NCBI GenBank assembly: GCA_003135585.1
Contig: PLCH01000365.1
Coordinates: forward strand, 410-6,146
Source: Chitinophagaceae bacterium
GTDB lineage: Bacteria; Bacteroidota; Bacteroidia; Chitinophagales; Chitinophagaceae
Reading direction: 5' to 3'
Length of the DNA stretch: 5,737 bases
A model generated the notes under the pieces. The model did not search any database, was not told the origin of the DNA, and worked only from the letters and a program-made list of their open reading frames with translations. Shown here in pieces: positions 1 through 5,737 of this stretch; the stretch's first letter is position 1, and each line of letters opens with the position of its first letter. A program made the translations under genes and the position numbers.

Positions 1-392
1 GCCGATAACCGGAACAGTTATTATTACAATATCCTTCCTTACCATTGTATTTATAACAATTCAGGAAGCAAAACGGAATCAGAAATCAGCTGAATGGGTA
101 AGACATGCACATGCAGTTTTATATCATTCTGAAAGGGTATTATCCATAACTAATGAATTAGGAGCCAGGTCTCTGATTTTCATATTTCCCCGAGAGCACC
201 CTGGATGATGACTTCGGTAAATTTGCTGACTTGTTGCGTTCAGAAATGGGCATATTACCAAAACTAATTTCAAATAAGCCACCAGCACAAAAACTGATAT
301 ATTCACTTTCGAAATATATTGATAAGGGAATGGATTTTTCAAATAAATTAATTTCTTTTTGCAGAAAAAGAGCAATGCAAGATGGAAAATGA
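1..392 (+). pseudogene. Broken N-terminal sensor region (TM helix + CHASE3-like domain) of a histidine kinase, 5' end outside window
   Basis: No intact gene covers this stretch, but two plus-strand frames read as successive parts of a CHASE3-type sensor. From base 2 the frame gives a hydrophobic helix (ITGTVIITISFLTIVFITIQ), then a CHASE3-like first helix with EWVRHAHAVLYHSERVL and TNELGARS; it stops at TGA 206-208. The next frame continues the domain from about base 192 (PESTLDDDFGKFADLLRSEM, then KLIYSLSKYIDKGMDFSNKL) and stops at TGA 390-392. Deleting one C in the CCCC run at 188-191 joins the two. The reconstructed part is about 128 residues, of which about 100 are CHASE3-like; that family is usually nearer 135-140 residues and is followed by a second TM helix, which is absent here. 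CHASE3 domains are extracytoplasmic ligand-sensing helical bundles of receptor kinases. The family call comes from pattern recognition of the W-V-x-H-x-x-x-V-L motif and the following helices. It could be true decay or sequencing error; no start codon is visible. Confidence 0.6.
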
Positions 393-2193
393 AAAGCTGG
401 ATGCATCACAAAAGTTGATACAATCTGAGGAAAAATATCGTACCCTGATTGAAAGGGTATCAGAGTCTTTTATTGCCCTTGATACAAACTGGAATTTTAT
501 CTACGTCAATAACAAAGCGGAACAGCTACTTGGTCGTTCTTCTGTTTACCTCATGGGTAGAAATTTCTGGGAAGAATTCCCCGAAGGGAAGGGTAAGTCA
601 TTTTATAAGGTTTGTATTAAGGCAATGGAAACGCAGGAAAATATACACCTCGAAGAATACCTGCAGGTCTTTGAAGGTTGGTTTGATTTTCACGTTTATC
701 CTTCAGTTTCCGGCATCACTATTTATTTCAGGGATATAACCCTTAAGAAGAATGCCGAACAGGAATTACAGGCAACCCATGACAGGTTACTATTTCATGT
801 GGTAAATTCACCGCTTGGGTTTGTCGAATGGGATAACCAGTTAAGGGTAAAGAGCTGGTCCAAAAGGACTGAGGAGATTTTAGGATGGAGCGAGGAAGAG
901 TTTAAAACACAGCAAAAGGATGGCCTGAGCATCGTGTTCATAGAAGATTTACCCAGATTGACTAAAATTGGTGAGGAACTCATAGGCGGGCAGGTTGAAA
1001 GAAACAGTGTCCAGCATAGAAATTATACAAAGGACGGAAGGGTTTTATGGTGTGAATGGTTCAATTCGGTTTTGAAAGATAAAGAAGGGAAAGTAATAAC
1101 CATAATGTCCCTGGTGCTGGATATTACCGAAGCTAAAAAATCTGAAGCGAGTTTACTTGATTCTGAGCAGAAATATAAATTATTATTTGACTGTAATCCC
1201 ATGCCCATGTGGATGAGATCCTTCAACGGCCCTGGCATTATTGATGTTAATGAATCCGCATGCGGGGTATTTGGGTATACAAAAAATGAATTTTTGCAAA
1301 TGGATATCCAGGAATTTATCAACCCCCTGAAACTGGAGCGTTTTTTTATTGAATACCAGAAAATTATTCCTGAAGTAAAGAATTTGGGAGTATGGAAATA
1401 CAGACATAAGAATGGTTCTTTACTTGATATAGAAACTATTGCACAGGATATTATTTATAAAGGAGAATATGTTCGCCTTACGCTGGCAATAGACGTAACG
1501 GAAAAAACAAGGGCTGAAGAAAAATTAAAAAAGTCCTATCAGGATATCCGGCAGCTGGTCGCCCGCGTAGAAAACATAAGGGAAGAAGAGAGGACGACTA
1601 TTGCACTGGAAATACATGATGAACTGGGACAACAGCTTGCAGGGATTAAAATGGATCTTTCCTGGCTAACCAAAAAATTATTGGTAAAGGATGAATTGAT
1701 TAAAAAAAGAGTGGAATCCATATTTCAACTATTGGATGAAACTGTAAAAACTGTCAGAAGAATAGCAACGAAACTTCGCCCCAGCGTATTGGATGACCTT
1801 GGCCTGAGTGACGCAATTAAATGGCAAAGCCTCGAATTTAAAAAAAGATCAGGTTTAGAGGTTCATTGTATTTTCGAATCTGCGACAATACCCATACCTG
1901 CCGATATCAGGGTCGGCCTTTTCAGGGTATTCCAGGAGTCGCTTACAAATATAGCGCGGCATGCAAAAGCGACCGAAGTAACCGTATTGTTGAAATGGAA
2001 GGAGGGTTTGCTTACCCTTTCCATTTCCGATAACGGTAAAGGTTTTGATGCCAGTAAAACAGGTCATAATAAAACCCTTGGGTTGCTGGGTATAAAGGAA
2101 CGGGTGATCATGATGGGCGGAGTGTGTGAGGTAATCAGCCATCCCGGTAAAGGAACCAGCGTCGTGGCGACTGTTCCATTACAGGATTCATAA
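382..2193 (+). CDS. PAS-PAS-PAS-HisKA_3-HATPase_c sensor histidine kinase, soluble as encoded
   Basis: Predicted cytoplasmic sensor kinase that autophosphorylates on His and passes the phosphate to a response regulator. Domains by residue: PAS 1 about 12-120 (GRNFWEEFPEG at 59-69, ending FRDIT); PAS 2 about 131-250 (LGFVEWDNQLRVKSWS, ending LDITE); PAS 3 about 258-375 (NPMPMWM at 272-278, ending IDVTEK); a charged helical linker 376-402; a HisKA_3 dimerisation domain about 402-470 with ALEIHDELGQQL, phosphoacceptor His412, and the DxxxQ signature (D413-Q417) linked to phosphatase activity in NarX/DesK-type kinases; HATPase_c about 508-600 with an N-box (FQESLTNIARHA, N523), G1 box DNGKGF (550-555) and G2 region LGLLGIKERV. 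I see no TM helix or signal peptide. The ATG overlaps the stop of the CHASE3 remnant by 11 nt, so this may be the surviving 3' part of a longer receptor gene and the true N-terminus is uncertain. The regulator gene starts 27 nt downstream, suggesting an operon. The ligand cannot be inferred. Confidence 0.93.
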   Translation: MENEKLDASQKLIQSEEKYRTLIERVSESFIALDTNWNFIYVNNKAEQLLGRSSVYLMGRNFWEEFPEGKGKSFYKVCIKAMETQENIHLEEYLQVFEGWFDFHVYPSVSGITIYFRDITLKKNAEQELQATHDRLLFHVVNSPLGFVEWDNQLRVKSWSKRTEEILGWSEEEFKTQQKDGLSIVFIEDLPRLTKIGEELIGGQVERNSVQHRNYTKDGRVLWCEWFNSVLKDKEGKVITIMSLVLDITEAKKSEASLLDSEQKYKLLFDCNPMPMWMRSFNGPGIIDVNESACGVFGYTKNEFLQMDIQEFINPLKLERFFIEYQKIIPEVKNLGVWKYRHKNGSLLDIETIAQDIIYKGEYVRLTLAIDVTEKTRAEEKLKKSYQDIRQLVARVENIREEERTTIALEIHDELGQQLAGIKMDLSWLTKKLLVKDELIKKRVESIFQLLDETVKTVRRIATKLRPSVLDDLGLSDAIKWQSLEFKKRSGLEVHCIFESATIPIPADIRVGLFRVFQESLTNIARHAKATEVTVLLKWKEGLLTLSISDNGKGFDASKTGHNKTLGLLGIKERVIMMGGVCEVISHPGKGTSVVATVPLQDS

Positions 2194-2220
2194 AAATGAG
2201 AAAACCAAAAAAATTACTCC

Positions 2221-2850
2221 ATGGTTCGTATTTTAATTGTTGATGATCACGCTATTGTCAGAAAGGGACTGAAGGAAATATTACTGGAGGCCTACCCCTC
2301 TGCCCATATAGAGGATGTTGCTGACGCGGATAGTATGATAAACAAAGCAAAGGAATCGAACTGGGACATTATTATCAGCGACCTTTCCCTGCCCGGCTTA
2401 AGCGGCTTGGAGGCGCTGAAACATTTAAAACAATTCGTGCCAAAAATACCTGTATTGATACTAAGCGTTCATCCTGAGGAACAATATGCCATCCGTATAT
2501 TAAAAGCCGGAGCGGCCGGGTACCTGAACAAAGATACTGCACCAGATGAGTTGGTAAAAGCAGTACAAAGGGTTTTGCAGGGAAGAAAATATATTTCCTC
2601 CTCCGTCGCGGAAAAACTTGCCAGCAGCCTGGACCTAGAAAACGGCAAAATGTCCCATGAACTGCTTTCAGACAGGGAGTTTGAAGTCCTTAAGCTTATT
2701 GCTTCCGGAAAAACAATATCCGAAATAGACGTTCTACTTTCCTTAAGCATTACAACAGTCAGCACGTACCGGTCAAGATTACTTGCAAAAATGGATTTGA
2801 AAAACAATGCTGAATTAACTATGTATGCCATTGAAAATAAATTGTTGTGA
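2221..2850 (+). CDS. NarL/LuxR-family response regulator transcription factor (REC-HTH)
   Basis: A 209-aa two-component response regulator that should bind DNA when phosphorylated, probably by the kinase encoded 27 nt upstream. The receiver domain (about 2-120) has the acidic pair D8-D9 in VDDH, phosphoacceptor D54 in IISDLSLPGLSG, the switch residue S82 in LILSVHP and the conserved K104 in YLNKD. A short linker (about 125-145) leads to a LuxR-type HTH (about 147-206) with LSDREFEVLKLIASGKTISE, the recognition-helix region TTVSTYRSRLLAKM and the closing KNNAELTMYAI. Length and domain order are normal for the family. The usual Lys before the TVSTYR motif is Thr here (SITTVSTYR), a small departure near the DNA-contact helix. 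The ATG at 2221 is the only reasonable start: an in-frame TGA lies at 2197-2199 with no ATG between. Target promoters cannot be told from this window. Confidence 0.95.
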   Translation: MVRILIVDDHAIVRKGLKEILLEAYPSAHIEDVADADSMINKAKESNWDIIISDLSLPGLSGLEALKHLKQFVPKIPVLILSVHPEEQYAIRILKAGAAGYLNKDTAPDELVKAVQRVLQGRKYISSSVAEKLASSLDLENGKMSHELLSDREFEVLKLIASGKTISEIDVLLSLSITTVSTYRSRLLAKMDLKNNAELTMYAIENKLL

Positions 2851-2879
2851 CCAGTCTTTTCCCCCTTGTTTCAGCTTTT

Positions 2880-2899
2880 CTGTAGTATAAGTTCTACAG
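2880..2899. repeat. Small perfect inverted repeat (6-bp stem, 8-nt loop) in the intergenic gap
   Basis: CTGTAG at 2880-2885 pairs exactly with CTACAG at 2894-2899 around the loop TATAAGTT. It starts 30 nt after the stop codon of the LuxR-type regulator, where a terminator or operator might be expected. No T-run follows the 3' arm (GCTTCCCTC), so it is not a typical intrinsic terminator, and the stem is short. Function unknown; it may be chance. Confidence 0.3.
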
Positions 2900-2923
2900 G
2901 CTTCCCTCAAGGATGATTACCCA

Positions 2924-2944
2924 AAATAGATAGTCGCTCTATTT
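2924..2944. repeat. A/T-rich inverted repeat (7-bp stem, 7-nt loop) upstream of the receiver-only gene
   Basis: AAATAGA at 2924-2930 pairs with TCTATTT at 2938-2944 around TAGTCGC, followed by AATT. It lies about 48 nt before the ATG at 2992, in the longest non-coding gap between two intact genes of the cluster (141 nt). It could be a weak terminator for the upstream pair or an operator for the downstream unit, but an A/T stem of this length is weak and could easily arise by chance. I found no convincing Bacteroidota-type promoter (TTTG / TAnnTTTG) in the gap. Confidence 0.25.
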
Positions 2945-2991
2945 AATTCCCTATGCCTGTATCCTTTCTTTGCAAATGGAAACAGTAGCCT

Positions 2992-3369
2992 ATGAAAAAG
3001 GAAGAGCTCGTAGTTTTAATTGTTGATGATTCCCCCTTAATTGCCGAAAGGTTAACCAGAATCTTAAATGGATTGAAAAATGTGAAGCAGGTCCTGCATG
3101 CAGGCAGTTTTACTGATGCAATGAACATACTTTCCGTGCTGAAACCGGACTTGATGCTGCTGGATATTAACCTGCCCGATAAAAGTGGCATAGAATTGTT
3201 GCGAACCATATCGATTAATAAATGGGAGTTAATGGTGATTATGTTTACAAATCATTCAAGTGATTACTATCGGGATCTGTGCAAGTCACTCGGGGCGTAT
3301 TATTTTTTTGATAAAACAAACGAATTTGAAAAAATACCGGATTTTATTAGGCACGTTCAATTAGAATGA
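2992..3369 (+). CDS. Receiver-only (single-domain) response regulator
   Basis: A 125-aa protein that is essentially one receiver domain. It has the acidic pair D12-D13 (LIVDDSP), phosphoacceptor D58 (LMLLDINLPDKSG), the switch residue T86 (IMFTNHSS) and the conserved K108 (YYFFDKTNEFEKIP). The domain runs from about residue 6 to the C-terminus, leaving no room for an output domain, so it cannot itself bind DNA through an HTH. Single-domain receivers act as phosphorelay intermediates, phosphate sinks or protein-protein switches; which applies here is unknown. All phosphorylation residues are intact, so it should be active. A 141-nt gap precedes it, so it may begin a new transcription unit, and the second kinase gene starts 40 nt downstream, making that kinase the likeliest phosphodonor. 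The ATG at 2992 places the VDD motif at the usual distance from the N-terminus. A purine-rich GGAAAC lies too far upstream to be a strong ribosome site. Confidence 0.92.
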   Translation: MKKEELVVLIVDDSPLIAERLTRILNGLKNVKQVLHAGSFTDAMNILSVLKPDLMLLDINLPDKSGIELLRTISINKWELMVIMFTNHSSDYYRDLCKSLGAYYFFDKTNEFEKIPDFIRHVQLE

Positions 3370-3409
3370 ATTCCAATAAAAATATTGTCATGATTCAAAT
3401 TTAAAGGCT

Positions 3410-5584
3410 ATGAATACAGCGGAGGGGATTGGAAATAACAAATATAGAAGGGGCTATCACCTTATGGTACTAGACAAGGAAGGCAAAATACTGTTCGCCA
3501 ACACCCACCTGTCCACTGCCCTGCATCATGAAGGCAGGCAATTGATGAATTCCAGCATTTTTGATTTTTTGAATCCTCCCTACTATATGTCATTTAGAAA
3601 AACGCTGGAAGATTCTGATAATAAGAACCAGAAAGTCCTGGTTGATTTAAGTTTAATAAATGGGACTATTCACGAGACCAGGTGGGAAGTCAACAAGTTG
3701 CTTTCTTCTCCGGCTTGCGGTCCCAGTTATTTGTGCGTTGGCTACGATATTAAAAAGGATGAATTTTCCGATGGAGTCTCCCATAAAAACGATAATTTTT
3801 TTAAAGCAATTCTAAACAAGTTGAATATAGGGATCCTGGTTCAGGATGGAAGCGGGAAAGTAATCCTCGCCAACCACAAAGCCGCTGAGATATTGGATAT
3901 AGCCCTTCCCAAATTATATGAAAGAAACTCATTTGAACAAATTTGGAAAACATTAAAACCCGATGATCCATCCGTTATTTTTAAAGGTTTTCCTCCTATA
4001 AAAACCCTTCAGACCCGCGAGACACACAGCAACAACAGAATAGTTATCGAGACTGCAGGAAAAGAATCCAGGTCAATTATGGTACATTCTAAGCCTCTAT
4101 TTGATGACTCGATATCCGTGCCCGTTGCTGTTGTGTCTTGCTTTTTCGATGCAAATACTGAAATAAGGGAAGAAATGCATACGAAAGGAGAAAAAGCTCT
4201 TTTTCAAAGCCTTATGAACCAGACGCCGGCCTTGATTTGGATCGTAGATGAACATGATAAGCTGGTCTTCGCGAATGCCTCCTTTTACTGCTATTTTGAG
4301 ATAAAAGGCACGGCAATCAACAAGGATATTTCTTCCCTAGTTCCAAAAGCTATTGCCGATATTCTTCAAAAAAACCACGAACTGGTAAGACAAAAAAAGC
4401 TTTCCTATCAGAACGTCCACCGGCTAGTCAAAGCGGACGGGACAGAATTTTTCTTTCTTGTGAACATTTATCCCGTGCAGGCGACTGTTATTTCGGCAAT
4501 AGGGGGAGAAGCATGGGATATCACTGATAAATACAAAGCTGACCTTCAATTGCAAAAGGCAAACGAAAGGGTGTTCCACTTAAGCAGGCTTACCTCTGAT
4601 GCCATCTGGGAATGGAATATAGAAACAGGACAAGTACTCAGGAACCAGGCTTTGCAAAACCTGGTGGGTTTTGATCAGGCTGACAGCAATGACTTATCCT
4701 GGTGGTTTAGGGGTATACACCCCAAAGACCGGGAGCGGGTAAAAAACACGATTGACGATGTAATTGCGCGAAAGTCACAATCCTGGAGAGAAGAATATGA
4801 ATTTGAATGCGCAGATGGCTCATATAAATATGTAGCTGACCAGGGTTATATTATTTATGAAAATGAAAAGCCAATGAGAATGATTGGTTCATTAAAAGAT
4901 ATCTCGGAAGTAAAAGAGCTGGAGATTTTATTGAAGAAGGAAAAATCGAGGTATGATAAAAAAATTGCTGAAACAGTCATAGCTGTACAGGAAAAGGAGC
5001 GTACTTATTTGGGGCATGAGTTGCATGACAACGTTAACCAGGTGCTGTCATCTGCAAAACTTTATCTCGATCTCTTAAAGCCAAAAAGCAAGAATCAAAG
5101 AAAAATCAGGGATAAAGTCAGTGATTTTATTTTTGTGGCAATTGAGGAGATACGGAATCTTTCAAGCCATTTGGTCGTGCCCCGTTTAAAAGGGAACGGA
5201 TTGGTGGACAGCATAGGGATGGTGGTCGAAGATATCAACAGCACCGGCTTATTTAATGTAAAATTTACAACGCGCAATCATATTTATGTAGAAACACTTT
5301 CGGAAAATAAGAAAATAGCATTGTTCCGGATCGTTCAGGAGCAAATGAATAATATAATTAAATACAGCCTTGCAAAAAATGTGAGTATTAGTTTAACCAA
5401 AAATGCAAAGGGGGTCCAATTGGATATCCATGACGACGGAATAGGTTTTGATATTAATCAAACGAAAAAAGGGATTGGTTTATCCAATATTTGTGAAAGG
5501 TCAAAATTGTTCAACGGGACGGTGGATTACCAGACTTCCCCCGGCCATGGTTGTGCGTTGACAGTGCTGTTGCCGTCAGAGTGA
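3410..5584 (+). CDS. Multi-PAS sensor histidine kinase (four PAS-like domains, HisKA_3-like, HATPase_c), soluble
   Basis: A 724-aa predicted cytoplasmic sensor kinase. Domains by residue: PAS A about 14-114 (YHLMVLDKEGKILFAN); PAS B about 130-250 (IGILVQDGSGKVILAN), the most diverged; PAS C about 264-374 (TPALIWIVDEHDKLVFAN, ending GGEAWDITDKYKAD); PAS D about 392-500, PAS_3-like (AIWEWNIETG, WWFRGIHPKDRERV, ending GSLKDISE). A helical linker (about 501-530) precedes a HisKA_3-like domain with GHELHDNVNQVLSSAKLYLD: phosphoacceptor His539 and D540-Q544 as a DxxxQ signature. HATPase_c (about 632-722) shows the N-box VQEQMNNIIKYS (E644, N648), DDGIGFD (675-681) and the glycine-rich KGIGLSNICERSKLFNG. 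No TM helix or signal peptide is evident, so input is probably intracellular (small molecule, redox, gas or protein partner). The N-box KYS replaces the commoner KHA/RHA. It lies 40 nt after the receiver-only gene and 31 nt before another regulator, so co-transcription is likely. No earlier in-frame ATG is available; AAAGG just upstream is a weak ribosome site. Confidence 0.94.
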   Translation: MNTAEGIGNNKYRRGYHLMVLDKEGKILFANTHLSTALHHEGRQLMNSSIFDFLNPPYYMSFRKTLEDSDNKNQKVLVDLSLINGTIHETRWEVNKLLSSPACGPSYLCVGYDIKKDEFSDGVSHKNDNFFKAILNKLNIGILVQDGSGKVILANHKAAEILDIALPKLYERNSFEQIWKTLKPDDPSVIFKGFPPIKTLQTRETHSNNRIVIETAGKESRSIMVHSKPLFDDSISVPVAVVSCFFDANTEIREEMHTKGEKALFQSLMNQTPALIWIVDEHDKLVFANASFYCYFEIKGTAINKDISSLVPKAIADILQKNHELVRQKKLSYQNVHRLVKADGTEFFFLVNIYPVQATVISAIGGEAWDITDKYKADLQLQKANERVFHLSRLTSDAIWEWNIETGQVLRNQALQNLVGFDQADSNDLSWWFRGIHPKDRERVKNTIDDVIARKSQSWREEYEFECADGSYKYVADQGYIIYENEKPMRMIGSLKDISEVKELEILLKKEKSRYDKKIAETVIAVQEKERTYLGHELHDNVNQVLSSAKLYLDLLKPKSKNQRKIRDKVSDFIFVAIEEIRNLSSHLVVPRLKGNGLVDSIGMVVEDINSTGLFNVKFTTRNHIYVETLSENKKIALFRIVQEQMNNIIKYSLAKNVSISLTKNAKGVQLDIHDDGIGFDINQTKKGIGLSNICERSKLFNGTVDYQTSPGHGCALTVLLPSE

Positions 5585-5615
5585 ATTTCCTGGGATTATT
5601 TCAGCTCATTCTTAA

Positions 5616-5737
5616 ATGAAAAAAATGGTACCAATGAATAAAATTTCGATCCTGATTGTGGATGACCACAGGCTGATCCGTGAGACCTGGAGCTATTTAC
5701 TAAGCCAGGATCAGAATTTTGAGGTAATTGCGGAAAC
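5616..5737 (+). CDS. Response regulator, N-terminal part of receiver domain (truncated by window end)
   Basis: The final 122 nt encode the start of a receiver domain, with ILIVDDHRLIRETWSYLL carrying the acidic pair (residues 16-17 from the first ATG) and then FEVIAE, the usual second strand. The VDDHxLIRE style is typical of NarL/LuxR-family regulators, so an HTH output domain is expected beyond the window, but neither the phosphoacceptor Asp nor an HTH is visible. Three in-frame ATGs (5616, 5625, 5634) are possible starts; 5634 gives the receiver N-terminus usual for the family (MNKISILIVDD), while 5616 adds MKKMVP. The gene begins 31 nt (50 nt for the 5634 start) after the second kinase, making it that kinase's probable cognate regulator. 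Confidence 0.85.
   Translation, partial: MKKMVPMNKISILIVDDHRLIRETWSYLLSQDQNFEVIAE

Noticed and set aside
180..395. Programmed ribosomal frameshifting as an explanation for the split CHASE3 and kinase frames
   Set aside because: CCCC and AAAA here do not form a classical slippery heptamer with a downstream structure I can see, and two successive shifts in one gene would be needed; indels or decay are simpler.
124..409. Two overlapping minus-strand open frames of 83 codons each over the CHASE3 remnant
   Set aside because: The plus strand has recognisable sensor-domain sequence here; the antisense translations show no domain pattern and are shadows.
130..460. 11-nt direct repeat TGAAAGGGTAT at 130-140 and 450-460, flanking the frame-broken region
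   Set aside because: A few 11-nt matches are expected by chance in a window this size, and the copies do not coincide with the frame junctions, so I do not treat it as a deletion or insertion scar.
449..739. 96-codon plus-strand open frame inside the first kinase
   Set aside because: It overlaps the PAS 1 coding region in another frame, and its sequence has no independent signature.
2196..2243. Short open frame from ATG 2196, immediately after the first kinase, as a leader peptide or alternative regulator start
   Set aside because: It is out of frame with the regulator, ends after about 15 codons and has no recognisable motif or strong ribosome site.
2469..2831. 120-codon minus-strand open frame inside the LuxR-type regulator
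   Set aside because: It is antisense to a clear REC-HTH gene, is low in complexity (Ser-rich) and has no recognisable family; a codon-bias shadow.
2880..2910. Intrinsic terminator after the LuxR-type regulator
   Set aside because: The 6-bp stem is followed by GCTTCCCTC rather than a T-run, so the terminator criteria are not met; kept only as an inverted repeat.

Overview
This 5.7 kb window looks like a chromosomal signal-transduction cluster from a Bacteroidota bacterium, most likely Chitinophagaceae or a relative. The reasons are low G+C, weak or absent Shine-Dalgarno sequences, multi-PAS HisKA_3-type (NarX/DesK-like) sensor kinases, LuxR-type response regulators, and a stand-alone receiver ending in an FFDKTNEFEKIP-like segment that I recognise from that phylum. 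The taxon is inferred from protein style, not from a marker gene. All supported genes lie on the plus strand. I see no RNA gene, mobile element, CRISPR array or metabolic gene.

Layout: (a) 1-392, remnant of a membrane-sensor N-terminus (one transmembrane helix plus a CHASE3-like helical domain), broken by a frame change and ending just inside the next gene. (b) 382-2193, a 603-aa kinase with three PAS domains, HisKA_3 and HATPase_c. (c) 2221-2850, a NarL/LuxR-family response regulator. (d) a 141-nt gap with two small inverted repeats. (e) 2992-3369, a receiver-only response regulator. (f) 3410-5584, a 724-aa kinase with four PAS-like domains, a HisKA_3-like domain and HATPase_c. (g) 5616 to the window end, the start of another response regulator.

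Working model (inference): two kinase/regulator modules lie in tandem, 382-2850 and 2992-5737. The kinase at 382 probably phosphorylates the regulator at 2221. The kinase at 3410 probably signals to the regulator starting at 5616, to the receiver-only protein at 2992, or to both. Both kinases, as encoded, lack membrane segments and should be cytoplasmic. Both keep the H-box His and the DxxxQ phosphatase signature.

The most notable observation is at the left edge. The CHASE3 remnant lies in two reading frames that differ from each other and from the downstream kinase. Removing one C from the CCCC run at 188-191 and one A from the AAAA run at 386-389 would join everything into one open frame. 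Even then the second transmembrane helix expected between CHASE3 and PAS is missing. The first kinase may therefore be the cytoplasmic remainder of a former membrane receptor, or the breaks may be homopolymer sequencing errors. I found no convincing novel system; the rest is a dense but recognisable two-component cluster.
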